Shown: piece after piece, positions 53,636 through 63,895 of the stretch
Layout of the letters: each line of letters begins with the position of its first letter
Numbering within the stretch: the first letter of the stretch is position 1
Source: Podarcis raffonei
Lineage: Eukaryota > Chordata > Lepidosauria > Squamata > Lacertidae
DNA length: 64,000 nucleotides
Direction: 5' to 3'
Assembly: GCF_027172205.1 (NCBI RefSeq)
Contig: NC_070614.1
Location: 37,392,001-37,456,000 of the forward strand
The notes under the pieces: model-generated
Told to the model about the DNA's origin: nothing
The model's database searches: none
Seen by the model: the letters and a program-made list of their open reading frames with translations, nothing else
Program-made: the position numbers and the translations under genes

Positions 53636-53926
53636 CTGTTACCAGAAGCTCCAGGGGGGCACTGTGTTTTGAGATGAAAAAGGAATTTCCTGAACATATG
53701 TAGCTGCAAGTATAATGCCCTTTGTCCTCCAAGCTGATATTGGTAATGGGAAAAGTGTGGGTGCTCAAATTACCCATCCTGGAATACTTTGGTGTTGGAT
53801 CTCCAGTCTTATGGAGGTAAAACTGTGCAGATCCATATGCAATTGTGCACACAATATTGACTTCTCCTCCAAGGGCAACTAACTCACTGGGGTTGATGGA
53901 GATTGAAGGTTTTATTAAGCTGTCAT
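53636..53926 (-). CDS. Ig domain exon, Ig5
   Basis: A 291-bp exon (97 codons), acceptor ttctgtgcatag before 53926, donor gtaag after 53636, phase 1 and open. The domain reads DDSLIKPSISINPSELVALG, then VNIVCTIAYGSAQFYLHKTG, then ISLEDKGHYTCSY and ends LELLVTG. It is the closest relative of Ig7, with which it shares length and FYLHKxGDP. An N-glycosylation sequon NLS is present. With Ig4 it forms another copy of the two-domain block. Confidence 0.88.
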
Positions 53927-54529
53927 CTATGCACAGAAGGAAAAAGGAATTTAGATGCTGACTGTCACCATGTGATTGGGGCGTGTCTGGGGATGGGTGA
54001 ATTTGTCAATTTTGGCTTCTCTTTTTCTCATTTTCCATTCAATGCATTACATTTTTGGTATCAGTTTGCTGTGGGGTTTTTTTAAAAAAAAACCATCATG
54101 AAAATTTATCAGCACTGAACACAAATCTTACCTAATATGCACATTTTTGCAAAGCGATTTCCCCTACAATAATGCATTTTGTATGTTGTTTTCAATAATA
54201 TATGCCCTTTAAGGCACATTTTACCCTAATATGTGCATTTTTGTGCACATTGTGATTGCATAACTGCACTGCAAAATTAATAAAATTGTGGATTTCAATG
54301 GAGGGCTCTGTTTTGGTTCTCACACGGTTTTGGGATGTGTGAATGAGGTCATCATGAACTTTCCTAGCATTGATATTTAGCAAAACAATAATGGAGGTGA
54401 CCAGTGTAAATATCAGACAGAATAATTTCCCACTCATATATCCACAGCTATTTCTGGTTGTCAGCAGTAGTATAAAAGTCCTACTACCTGTCAAATGCTT
54501 AAGCCTCACCCCCTAGTCGTCGTCCCCCC
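53927..54529. other. Intron, nothing recognised
   Basis: AT-rich intron between Ig4 and Ig5. No mobile element is recognised before 54530. Confidence 0.4.
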
Positions 54530-55077
54530 AGTTTGATTGATGATCACATGATATGCCACCCCGGAAGCCCTGCCTCAGAAATACCACCCTTCAAGACCAC
54601 TATGTCATGCCTTTGGAGAGGTCATGTGACCTCTCCACAATGACAGCAGGTTATTGTTGACCAATAGGCAGAGGTATTCAACCCCATACAATCAGGGAAG
54701 GGGGAACTTGGGCTTGCTGTAGGATGGCCTCTTTACATGCCCAGACACTTTCTTAGGAGTCAACACACTGAGGCTGACCCAGCACTTCTAAAAGTTCTAG
54801 CAGATTAAGTAGCAGATTGGTTGGGGGTTTAAAACCTCTGATTAGACCACAGTGATGTGAAATCATTGTAGAGGGGTCACATAGCCCGGTCAAGCCAATC
54901 AGATACCCTATTGTGACTCAAGTCAAATTGGCTAGGGGTTTAAAAAACTCTGCCTATTAGTCCATGAAGGCCTGCCTTCATTGTAGAGGGGGCGCATGAT
55001 CCTGAAATACATGTCATGGTGGACTTACATGGCGGGAGTTATGGTGTGGGATATCATGTGATATTATCAATCAAACT
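54530..55077. mobile_element. Unclassified DNA-transposon MITE, 548 bp
   Basis: It starts AGTTTGATTGATGATCACAT and ends with the near-exact complement ATATTATCAATCAAACT. The similarity extends about 30 bp inward (GATATGCC and GGGATATC). Internal segments repeat in direct and inverted form (CATTGTAGAGGGG twice, near 54863 and 54978). No clear target duplication and no coding region. Confidence 0.65.
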
Positions 55078-55083
55078 CTAAGG

Positions 55084-55403
55084 CAGGGGTCAGCAAACTT
55101 TTCAGCCGTGGGCCGGTCCACTGTCCCTTAGACTTTGTGGAGGGCCGGACTATATTTTGAAGGTAAAAAGTGAACGAATTCCTATGCCTCACAAATATCC
55201 CAGAGATGTATTTTAAATAAAAGCACACATTCTGCTCATGTCAAAACACTAGACAGGCCCTACAAATAACCCAAGATGTATTTTATATAAAAGAACACAT
55301 TCTACTCATGTAAAAACATGCTGATTCCCGGACTGCCTGCGGGCCAGATTTAGAAGGCGACTGGGCCGGATCCAGGCCCCGGGCCTTAGTTTGCCTACCC
55401 ATG
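55084..55403. mobile_element. hAT-type nonautonomous element
   Basis: Starts CAGGGGTCAGCAAACTTTTC, ends TAGTTTGCCTACCCATG (complementary ends), with the typical interior GGGCCGGTCCACTGTCC and GGGCCGGATCCAGG. Two internal copies of ATGTATTTTA(A/T)ATAAAAG stand about 65 bp apart. The target duplication is unclear; CTCTAAGG at 55076 and GTCTAAGG near 55414 differ by one base. Confidence 0.75.
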
Positions 55404-55529
55404 CAAACTTAAGAGTCTAAGGGGTCCCATCAGACTCCAGGAATCAGGGCTTACCCATATACTACTGTCAGCTTACTTAACTTCACTCTTGAAATTATTT
55501 CTGGTTCCACCTAAACACTCAGAACATAC

Positions 55530-55820
55530 CTCTGAAAAGCAGCTCCACAGGATCACTGGATGGTGAGGTGACAAAAAGTTCTAGCTTGGGACGATAAGTG
55601 CAGATATAGTTCCCAGCATGTGCCGGCTTTATATTACTGATGTCGAAAATTGCCATGGCCCCGTTGTAACTGATGGCCGTAGGGACCATTTGGTCTGTAT
55701 CCTTTTTAAAATAGAATGCTGCTGCAATGTCTTGGCTTTGGCAATGGATAGTGACTTTTGCTCCTGGGTAAACAGGCTCAGCCGGTGTCAGGAAGATCCT
55801 GGGTCTGGATAATTTGGGAT
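55530..55820 (-). CDS. Ig domain exon, Ig4
   Basis: A 291-bp exon (97 codons), acceptor ttttgcacag before 55820, donor gtatg after 55530, phase 1. The domain reads DPKLSRPRIFLTPAEPVYPG, then VTIHCQSQDIAAAFYFKKD, then IKPAHAGNYICTY and ends VELLFRG. Both cysteines are present. The C-strand tryptophan is replaced by an aromatic FYF, as is usual in LILR/KIR/A1BG-type domains. It resembles Ig6 (CQSQD) and belongs to the Ig4-Ig5 block. Confidence 0.88.
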
Positions 55821-55887
55821 CTGTGCAAAAGAAAATATAAGGGGAGGGAAATCCCTCCCCAGTTGCCAAGTCCTGTTAAGATACATA

Positions 55888-56113
55888 CAGTGGTACCTCG
55901 AGTTACATATGCTTCAGGTTACAGACTCCGCTAACCCAGAAATAGTACCTCGGGTTAAGAACTTTGCTTCAGGATGAGAACAGAAACCGCGCAGTGGCGG
56001 CGCAGCGGCAGCAGAAGGCCCCATTAGCTAAAGTGGTTCTTCGGGTTAAGAACAGTTTCAGGTTAAGAACAGACCTCCGGAACGAATTAAGTACTTAACC
56101 CGAGGTACCACTG
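55888..56113. mobile_element. Tc1/mariner-type MITE (CAGTGGTACCTC family)
   Basis: 226 bp, ends CAGTGGTACCTCGAGTTA and CCCGAGGTACCACTG, TA at 55886-55887 and 56114-56115. Confidence 0.88.
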
Positions 56114-56115
56114 TA

Positions 56116-57140
56116 CTGAACTTTTCTCTGCCATATCAATGCATAAGGGGCAGGTGACAACCACTTCCTATTCTGATCATAGATATCCACCCAACAACTC
56201 AGCTTAGTCAAAAGAAAATTCATTAGGGCCTATTTATTTATTTAAAAAACAATGTATTTATTTTTTAAAAAAATATTTATTTTAAAATATTGGCATAAAA
56301 GAACTCAAAGCAGCTCACAACAATAATACCTATATGGAATAAGAACTGGGTAAAATTTTAAACCAGAGATCATCAATTAGCTGTTACAGGAATACATTTT
56401 CTTACCTGCCTGCATAATTTTTGGCCGGCATTTCAAGGGACCCACTGAATCTCTATTGGCATTTCACAGGACTGGGCTGATGGCACTAAAGGCTCAGCTT
56501 CATATTGCTGTCAGGTGAGCCTTGCCAATTTTGGGGATGACCAGTGATGCCCATGCAGATGACCTCAGTGGTGAAGCTGGATATAAAGGTTCAGGTGGTC
56601 CTTAAGATACCCAGGACCTTGTAGATGAACACAAGGACCTTGAACCCGGCTCAGTAGTAGATGGGGAGACAGTGCAGCTGTGGGTTTTTTTTTACAGTGG
56701 TGTTATATGTTGGCAGCTATGTAAGCAGCGTGGCCATTGCATTGCCCACCCGCTGGAGCTTCGCAATCAGCACCAAGGACAGCCACTCCTAGAGTACAGT
56801 ATGTGGCAGTAATCCAGCCTTGAGGTTATGAATGAATAGGCTACAGTGATCAGGCTATCTCTGTTCAGGAATGGCTATAGCTGGTGAACCAGGTGAACCA
56901 GGCATAGGGCCTTCTCAGTAGTGGCACCTACCCTGTGGAACGCCCTCCCATCAGATGTCAAGGAAAGAAACAACTATCTGACTTTTAGAAGACATCTGAA
57001 GGGCAGCCCTGTTTGGGAAAGTTTTTAAAGTTTGACGCTTTAATGTGCTTTTAATATTCTGTTAAGAGCCACCCAGAGTGGCTGGGGAAACCCAGCCAGG
57101 TGGGCTGAGTATAAATAATATTTATTTATTTAGGCATACC
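56116..57140 (+). mobile_element. CR1/L2-type LINE 3' region
   Basis: From about 56560 this matches the common reptile CR1/L2-type sequence in order: a segment with GTAATCCAGCCTTGAGGTTA, then GTGGAACGCCCTCCCATCAG, then AGCCACCCAGAGTGGCTGGG and an AATATTTATTTATT end. The protein-coding tail (LWNALPSDVK-like) is decayed. The first 400 bp are AT-rich and not assigned. Confidence 0.7.
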
Positions 57141-58140
57141 CTAAAATTACAGAGGACACATGGGCCTCTGAGTTAAATAAAGACGTTTTAAAATGCCTAT
57201 TTTAACTGTTTTTAAAATTGAGAACACTAAGGTTTATAGCTGTCCTCTGTGTAAATGGTGCTCATAGCTCTTTCTGTTTTATGAAATTCTTGTTTTCTTG
57301 GTTTGCGGATTATTTATTATTTTGTGACTGCACAGTTGGGTGCCTCCCCCTCTCTCTGCAAGAGTCCATGGGGTTCCAGGCACTCACCCAGGGTCTGTGG
57401 TCCTTTGGAAACTGTCATAGCTTTAAGAAATATGGTTTATTCACCTATTTACACCTTCAGTCTGCATGCGGGGAGTCCAGATCTTACAGCCTGGTCATTT
57501 CAAGAGGGGCTGATCCCCCATAGCAGTGCAGCCCTGCAGTCCAGGGCATCTCTCCCTGCCAGCCTTCCCAAGATGGATCCCAGACTTTCTTCCTTCTTAT
57601 TTTTCCCAGCAACCTTTCTTTTCCTGTCACCTCAGTGTTTACCCTGGCAAACATTCCAAACCCAGTCTCTGTTCACACCTCAGGGCAAGGGGGAGGACAG
57701 TTCTCTTGCATTGTTCATGGTTCTCAATGGCCCTGTATTGTTTCTTAATGGCCCTAGCTTGGCCAGGTCATTTTGCATCTGTTAGCCCAGGAATTCCTCT
57801 GCAGGTTGTATTTCTCTCTTAACATCTCAAATAATCAAAATAAAAAACACACAAAATCTATCACAGTATTTTTGTCTGTGTATCCAAAAGAGCAAGCAAA
57901 CAAAGGTAAAATTCACACACACATGAAATGTAAATGCTTAAAATTTTAGAAAACTCTACAATATTATATGTGTACTATATAACATTAAAGACACCGTTTT
58001 AATGTAGGATGCTTTAGAAATAAATGGTAAATGAGTGAATGTTTGATTGTAATAATACTATGTTTGTTTGTTTGTTTGTATGTATGTTTATAATAAAATA
58101 TTAACATAAAAATAAACAAAGGCCATTGATACTCAAGCTT
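57141..58140. other. Intron, nothing firmly recognised
   Basis: Intron between Ig3 and Ig4. Plus-strand frames at 57.2-57.8 kb overlap each other without family motifs. (GTTT)n near 58063. Confidence 0.35.
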
Positions 58141-58150
58141 AGTTGGACTT

Positions 58151-58205
58151 GTATTAGTATTAGTATTAGTATTAGTATTAGTATTAGTATTAGTATTAGT
58201 ATTAA
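58151..58205. repeat. (TATTAG)n hexamer repeat
   Basis: About nine TATTAG units, next to a CR1/L2-type end. Confidence 0.95.
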
Positions 58206-58565
58206 TTGAATTTATATACCACCCTATACCTGGAGGTCTCAGGGTGGATCACAAAACAAAACCAGAATATAAAAGCACATAATAGATCATCAAAATAAAG
58301 ACAACAACCCAATGCCCCCTCCCCCCCAAAACCCCCCACATTTTAAACCAAAGGCCTGGTTAAAAAGGAAAGTTTTTGCCTGGCGCCTAAAGGTGTATAA
58401 TGAAGGCGCCAGGTGAACTTCCCTGGGGAGAGCATTCCACAGATGGGGAGCCACTGCAGAGAAGGCCCCGTTCTCGTGTTGCCACCATTTGGACCTCTTG
58501 AGGTAGAGGCACCTGAAGAAAGGCCTCAGAAAATGATCTCAGGGTCCAGGTAGGCTCATATGGAA
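58206..58565 (-). mobile_element. CR1/L2-type LINE fragment
   Basis: On the plus strand it contains GAATTTATATACCACCCTAT and GAGAAGGCCCCGTTCTCGTG, hallmarks of reptile CR1/L2-type 3' regions in minus orientation. Confidence 0.65.
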
Positions 58566-58587
58566 AGAGGCTAAAAGCAATGAATTA

Positions 58588-58800
58588 CAGTGGTACCTCA
58601 GGTTAAGAACAATTCGTTCTGGAGGTCCGTTCTTAACCTGAAACTGTTCTTAATCTGAGGTACCACTTTAGCTAATGGGACCTCCTGCTGCCACCGTGCG
58701 ATTTCTGTTCTCATCCTGAAGCAAAGTTCTTAACCTGAGGTACTATTTCTGGGTTGGTGGAGTCTGTAACCTGAAGCATCTGTAACCCAAGGGACCACTG
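58588..58800. mobile_element. Tc1/mariner-type MITE (CAGTGGTACCTC family)
   Basis: 213 bp, ends CAGTGGTACCTCAGGTTA and CCCAAGGGACCACTG, TA on both sides. Confidence 0.85.
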
Positions 58801-58872
58801 TATTTAAGTTTCAAAGGCACTGCAAATTAAATGATGTGATAAGTTCAGGACACACCAAATAAGATACTATAG

Positions 58873-59151
58873 CTGATACGAGAAGCTCCAGGGATGTACT
58901 CAGTTTTGAGACGAGGAAAGGTTTCTGTCCATAGATGCAGCTAAAATTCCCTTTGTGTTCCAGGCTGACATTACTAATGTAAAGTTCACCTGAGGGAAAA
59001 GGCATGGGCCCCTCTGCTTTTGAGCCTCCAGCCTTATAAAAATAAAACGAGGTGGCTCCATCTTTAGGTTGACACTGTATCTTCACATGTCCCCCCAGGG
59101 CAATTGAATCACTGGGTCTTCGGAAGATGTTGGGTCTGCTTAAGCTGAGAT
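58873..59151 (-). CDS. Ig domain exon, Ig3 (donor site missing)
   Basis: The exon has a normal acceptor (ttctgcatgcag before 59151, phase 1) and an intact Ig frame: DLSLSRPNIFRRPSDSIALG, then VKIQCQPKDGATSFYFYKAG, then NVSLEHKGNFSCIYG, ending LELLVS. Where the other Ig exons have G|GT, this one has G|CT after 58873. The nearest GT in the minus strand (GTATCT, six bases on) would change phase. If not spliced, the frame continues 20 codons through a hydrophobic stretch to a stop at 58811. The exon may be skipped, use a weak donor near 58850, or be a terminal exon. Pairs with Ig2. Confidence 0.7.
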
Positions 59152-59725
59152 CTGCATGCAGAAGAAAAAGAGATGTGAGGTGGCCTGCCATGGCGTGCTT
59201 GTAAAGAGTGGGAAGAGGCAGGTGTCTCCACCTTAGCATTCAACAGCAATGTGTGTGGACACAGGGACGTAGGAAACTGCCTTACACAAAGTCAGATCAT
59301 TGTCTACACTGACCGGTCCTGGTTCTCCAAGGTTTCTCTCCCAGCCCTACCTGAAGGTGCCAGTGGTTCAAACTGAGACCTTCTGCTTTCTCAGTGAGCT
59401 TCAGCCTTTTGCCATAAACTCACAGATCATATATCCCATCTGCTGCCTGTAAGTGGAGCTGATTACATCCTTTCGTCCTTCCACAAGATTGCCTTTAAAA
59501 CTCAGCTTCAACGGAGTGGTTTAGCAACCATTTCCTCTTCAGAGGGAGCTCTGGGTTCTTGTAGCACCTTCTGAGACTTGCTGCAGTTCCTCAACTGCCT
59601 TCCCCTGAACCCTTAGCATACTCCGGCCTTGGGCCCCCCAAATGAACATGTTGCTGGTACTGTATATGAAACTCATATTTGTCAGCTCTCAGCTTATGGC
59701 TAAATGTATTTCTTTGCTGCCTTCA
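59152..59725. other. Intron, nothing recognised
   Basis: Intron between Ig2 and Ig3, partly similar to common reptile repeats (ACTGCCTTACACAAAGTCAG near 59278). No exon is seen. Confidence 0.35.
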
Positions 59726-59727
59726 CT

Positions 59728-59860
59728 AATAATATTTATTCATTCATTCATTCATTCATTCATACACCACCCATCTGTCTGGGTTTCCCCAGCCACTCTG
59801 GGCGGCTCCCAACAGATTTAAAAGCACAATAAAACATCAAACATTAAAAACCTCCATTGA
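59728..59860 (-). mobile_element. CR1/L2-type LINE 3' end with (ATTC)n
   Basis: (ATTC) units at 59738-59762 followed by CACCACCCATCTGTCTGGGT and AGCCACTCTGGGCGGCTCCC, the same 3' end as at 42.8 and 47.4 kb. Confidence 0.8.
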
Positions 59861-60002
59861 CCCCCCAGAGACATCTCTCATTGTATGTACAGCCTCCTGA
59901 TATTTTGCTACTAAACATTTGGAACATGCTGTAGCTAGAAGTAGGATAAAACGAAAAATTCAGACTGAGAGATGAGGTTAGGGACGAGCATTCAAAGATG
60001 CT

Positions 60003-60232
60003 TTCTTTTTCTTTTTTTTTAAAAACATCTTTATTGAAAGTTCAAAAAGTACATAATTTTATGTGCACTAGACATTGTGAGACATAAATAAAAGAGAGAG
60101 AAAGAGAACCTGTGTAGAAGAGAAAAATAAAGGGGGGAGGAGAAAACCCCCCAAAACTGTATACTTTACAAGGGTGTTATTGTACTTGACCAGATCTAAA
60201 CCTATTACAGTGTTTGTAAGAACGATGCTTGA
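60003..60232 (-). mobile_element. 5'-truncated L1-type LINE end
   Basis: A T-rich start, then AACATCTTTATTGAAAGTTC, the complement of a LINE 3' end. Flanked by CAAAGATG at about 59995 and 60235. Confidence 0.65.
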
Positions 60233-60255
60233 TGCAAAGATGTTAGACTACTTAC

Positions 60256-60531
60256 CTGTCAGCAGCAACAACAGAGAGCTGCTGGGCTCTGAGCTGATAA
60301 AGGGTTCTAAATGACGGTGGTAGCTGCACTGGTAGTTCCCTCCATGCCTCAGCTCTGCCTTGCTGACAATGAAATTGTTTGCCATAGTCTGATGTGTCAC
60401 CTGGGTATTAGCATTTTGGAAATAGAACTCCACATCCTCATGTGGGCTTTGGCAACAGATGGTGAAATTACTTCCCAGTGTGATCTGATCCATGGAACTG
60501 AAGGAGATATTAGGCTTTCCTAATGTTGGAT
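60256..60531 (-). CDS. Ig domain exon, Ig2
   Basis: A 276-bp exon (92 codons), acceptor tttgcacag before 60531, donor gtaag after 60256, phase 1. The domain reads DPTLGKPNISFSSMDQITLG, then FTICCQSPHEDVEFYFQNA, then ELRHGGNYQCSYH and ends SSLLLLLTG. It has the two Ig cysteines plus an extra adjacent one (ICC). It is shorter than the other Ig exons. It groups with Ig4 and Ig6 by CQSP/CQSQD. Confidence 0.87.
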
Positions 60532-61120
60532 CTGTGCAAAGACAAAGATTCTTGAGGAATTCAGTCCTTGCAAAAGACAGTGCAGACACACCGACTTGAA
60601 ACACACCTCCTGAATAGCTTTTGTACTTACCTGGTCCCCCCCCCCATGCCCAGAATCCTTTTTTTAAAAAATTGGTTTTGCATTGGGTGCAAAACTAATT
60701 TGGCTCCCAAGCTCTCATGGGAGAATAATAATAATAACCCATCTGGCTGGGTTTCCCAGCCAGCTGACTCATGCAAGAGTGTGAGACCAAAATACAAGGC
60801 TCCCTTGGTCTGGTACTCTGGCACAAACCAGCTGATTCGCACCAGAGCACAATGGGACATGCTTGGATCCAACCAGAAGCCAGGATGGCTTCCGTAATTC
60901 CGGCATGTCCTGCTCAAATTGGGACGGTTCAGAGGTATGATATACGACTTAATTAGAAATGTCTCTAACCAGCATACAAGAAGCTCAATACAATGATTTT
61001 TTTAAAAAATAAATGTGTTGATAACTATAAAATCAGAATTCAATGAAAATGCATGCTGGAATTAAATAAAGAGTCTACAGTAAGTGCCAGAAGTTGAATT
61101 AATGCACTCTATGCCCTTGG
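60532..61120. other. Intron, nothing firmly recognised
   Basis: Intron between Ig1 and Ig2. A short CR1-like trace (AACCCATCTGGCTGGGTTTC near 60736) and an A/T-rich patch. No exon. Confidence 0.4.
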
Positions 61121-61597
61121 AGATTACTCAGAAACTTTAGTTGGTCCAAAATGCAGTGACCAGATTACTGGCTGGGGCTGCCTTTAGAACTCATATATCC
61201 TATGTTCTAAAACAGCTGCATTTTCTGCTGGTTCATTTCCAGACCTAAATTCAAGGTGCTCACATTTGTGTTCAAAGCCCTGTACAAGCCCTAAATAACT
61301 TAGGCACCAAACAGACCACCTTCTTCCCTACTGACTATCTCAGGTGTTAAGATGAGAAGAAGAGGCCCCTTGGCAGTTCTACCTCCCTTAGACTTTCAGG
61401 GTGGCAGTGGCTCAGGAAAGGGTATTCTCTGTGGCAGCCTATTTGTTGTGCCATTCTCTTCCCACAGAGGTGCACCTGGCTTCTTCATGATACAGTTTTC
61501 ACCCTACTCTTTTGAAGGCATCTGTTTTAACTGTTTTTAATTCTGAATTTTAATTATTGTAACCTGCCTGGGACCTACTGGTGAAGGGTGAGTAATA
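61121..61597 (+). mobile_element. CR1/L2-type LINE 3' region
   Basis: This follows the coding tail and 3' end of a reptile CR1/L2-type element (TTCAAGGTGCTCACATTTGT, then TTCTTCCCACAGAGGTGCAC), heavily decayed. Confidence 0.6.
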
Positions 61598-61813
61598 CAG
61601 TGGTACCTCTGGTTGCGAACGGGATCCGTTCACAACATGAAAAGAGCGCAACCCACAGCAGCATGTCTGCACATGCACGGGTTGCGATTTGGCGCTTCTA
61701 CGCATGCACGAGCGGTGAAACCCGGAAGTAACCCTTTCTGGTACTTCCGGGTCACTGCGGAACATAACCTGAAAGAACATAACATGAAGCAAACGTAACA
61801 TGAGGTATGACTG
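61598..61813. mobile_element. Tc1/mariner-type MITE (divergent subfamily)
   Basis: 216 bp, ends CAGTGGTACCTCTGGTTG and CATGAGGTATGACTG, TA at both sides. The interior differs from the four copies with AACCTGAAGC repeats. Confidence 0.8.
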
Positions 61814-61814
61814 T

Positions 61815-61862
61815 ACATCTAATCTAATCTAATCTAATCTAATCTAATCTAATCTAATCTAA
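61815..61862. repeat. (AATCT)n pentamer repeat
   Basis: Nine or ten AATCT units directly after the MITE. Confidence 0.95.
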
Positions 61863-62216
61863 TAATGAAGCCAGTGCCGAATACCATAGCATTGTGGACA
61901 CTGCTCCAAGTTAAAGGACAGTTCCTGGGTGTTATTTAGGATTAAAATCAGGCACACCTCCTATGGCTAACTTTACAATCCTAAAAAGTAACTTCTGTTT
62001 AATCCAGCTGGGTTTACTCTGAGGTTAGCAGCAAGTTCCAAGTTTTCATTTTGGGCAAGTGTTTGTGGGCTTAAAGCATTCAGTGTGAATCTCTGAAGGT
62101 GCATTCTAAGCATGTTACCAGAGCAAAACATCTAGCCTGGACCAATGAACTATGCAACCTCTACCTTGCCCGGCCTCGCTGGGATGCTGAGCAAGATTTT
62201 GCTGTGGATGTCTTAC
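61863..62216. other. Intron, nothing recognised
   Basis: Intron following Ig1 on the minus strand. No repeat was recognised. Confidence 0.4.
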
Positions 62217-62503
62217 CTATTATCATTAGCTTCACTTGTTCACTGTGATTTGACCGAAATAGGTTGCTGTAATAGTAACAGCTGTATAACCCTCCACGTT
62301 CACGGCTTACATTAGTGATGTGAAATGCAGCCATTCCTCTGGCTATTTGGGTGGCAATGGTTATGTCGTGGCTTATGTTGTGCCTCTCCAGAGAAAAATT
62401 CATGAATAAGTTCAAAGGACTCCAGCATTTGATGGTGGCATTTCCTCTCTCTAAGATTCCCAAGCTAGGTTCCAATGTGATATTGGGAGCGCAAAGGATC
62501 TCA
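62217..62503 (-). CDS. Ig domain exon, Ig1 (membrane-distal)
   Basis: A 287-bp exon. The acceptor is strong (pyrimidine tract, then ttaacccag before 62503) and the donor gtaag follows 62217. The frame is fixed by CAPNITLEPSLGILERGNA, then TIKCWSPLNLFMNFSLER, then VSRERGGLYSCYYY, ending KLMIIG. It enters in phase 2 and leaves in phase 1. Phase 2 is exactly what the leader mini-exon at 63896-63928 delivers (AG plus T gives serine). The NIT, NAT, NFS, NIS, NVS and NHS sequons make it the most glycosylated domain. In this family the first Ig follows a two-exon leader, as here. Confidence 0.83.
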
Positions 62504-62527
62504 CTGGGTTAACAAGGAAAGAAAAAG

Positions 62528-62528
<1 letters not shown>

Positions 62529-62565
<37 letters not shown>
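62529..62565. repeat. (AAT)n microsatellite
   Basis: About 12 AAT units upstream of Ig1. On the minus strand it reads as leucine codons, but it lies in intron. Confidence 0.95.
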
Positions 62566-63415
62566 GTAGAAGCAGAAGTAGATGGGAGGCCTATATGGTT
62601 GCCTTCAAGTTTGTGGTGGCCCCAGGCAAACTGATTCAGAGGCATCTTTCTCTGTCATGGGACCCCCTCGGACCTACCAGAGAGCGGCAGGCAAAGGACT
62701 CTGAGCAATGGAGGAGCTGAGTATAGCCACCATTTTAATTATCCACAATGATCCTCAGTGATCCTACATCAGGTGCATTGTGGGTAGGAATGGAAATATC
62801 TTCCAATTATGATTCTCTAAGTTTCTCATTTCTTCCAATCCTGAATTCAACTCTCCACATTTCTGCAGCAATTTTAAAATTTAGAAGGCAGCAGAAAATT
62901 TCTCCTCATCTGCACTGATTTTGGCAACCCTCTCATTTATATTGTAGGAAACATCCCTCTAAGAGTGACTTCAGCTGTATTTTCCTTGAAGTGCCATTGC
63001 CTGTAACAGAACTTGCACACCATTTTCTTGAAAGTGAAGCACTTTGTGTTTTCAGTGTTCCTGAATGCGTAGTTTTGGAGCATACAGAATAGCTATGCCT
63101 TGGTGTTCTTCCTGTGTGCCTCTCCAGAGTGATCCTAGGAGTCAATCCTCATTGGCTGATTTACCTCCTTTCTCTCTGATTGGCTCCAATTAGAACAAAG
63201 AGTGTGAAGTATCCTTCTCAGTGGCTAAAAAGCTCCCCTTTCATGCTGATTGGATGGCTCCAAGACACTAGAGACAAGGACCCTGCTGCAGAAACAGCAA
63301 CCGTTCCTAAGCCCCCCACCCCAATTTCTTACCACTACAGCTTTTGTTGGCCCTGAGGAGAATCTCTATCACTCACTCATTCACTTTCTCACACACAGAT
63401 GCAGAGAGCCCATTT
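62566..63415. other. Intron 2 of the Ig gene, nothing recognised
   Basis: Intron between the leader mini-exon and Ig1. No repeat family or exon was found before the L1 fragment. Confidence 0.4.
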
Positions 63416-63435
63416 AAAAGCTTCCCACAGATCAA

Positions 63436-63822
63436 TTGGAAGGATCTCAAAAGAGAAGGCAGACAGGGACTGGAAGGTGTTTAAAAGATACTTGCAAAAC
63501 TATATTGAAAAATCAGAACTCCTATTAGAATAAACAAGTTTCGTTTCAAATATTGGAATACTAAATAAGATGGATAACATTGTGTAATAGAAAAAGAAGT
63601 ATGAAATTAGGTTAAAGGTGTGTGAAAGAAAGTAATAGAAGTGGAAAGAAATTGCAATTGAGTAGATTGGAAGTCTAACACAAAGGGTGAGGGGTGGTGG
63701 ATGGTGATGGGAATTATCTGTGGGATTGAGTGTAGGTATGTTGTAGGTATGTTGTATGTATGTAGGTATGTTGTATGAAATGTATGTTTGTATGTGTATT
63801 AATAAATAAATAAATAAATAAT
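63436..63822 (+). mobile_element. 5'-truncated L1 LINE
   Basis: A 387-bp insertion whose start encodes the last ORF2 residues (DWKVFKRYLQNYIEKSELLL, compare DWKKFKDYLQKYYKLYES of the complete L1). A 3' UTR and (TAAA)n tail follow. A 20-bp duplication beginning AAAAGCTTCCCACAG is at 63416-63435 and 63823-63842. Confidence 0.9.
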
Positions 63823-63895
63823 AAAAGCTTCCCACAGATCAAAGTTACTGGAGTAACTTACATTCCTGCCACATTCAGCTTCAATGTAGTCTTAC

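Noticed and set aside
62451-62645. Minus-strand frame with a run of leucines resembling a signal peptide before Ig1
   Set aside because: The leucines come from an (AAT)n microsatellite in the intron. The phase-matched leader mini-exon at 63896-63928 is a better explanation.
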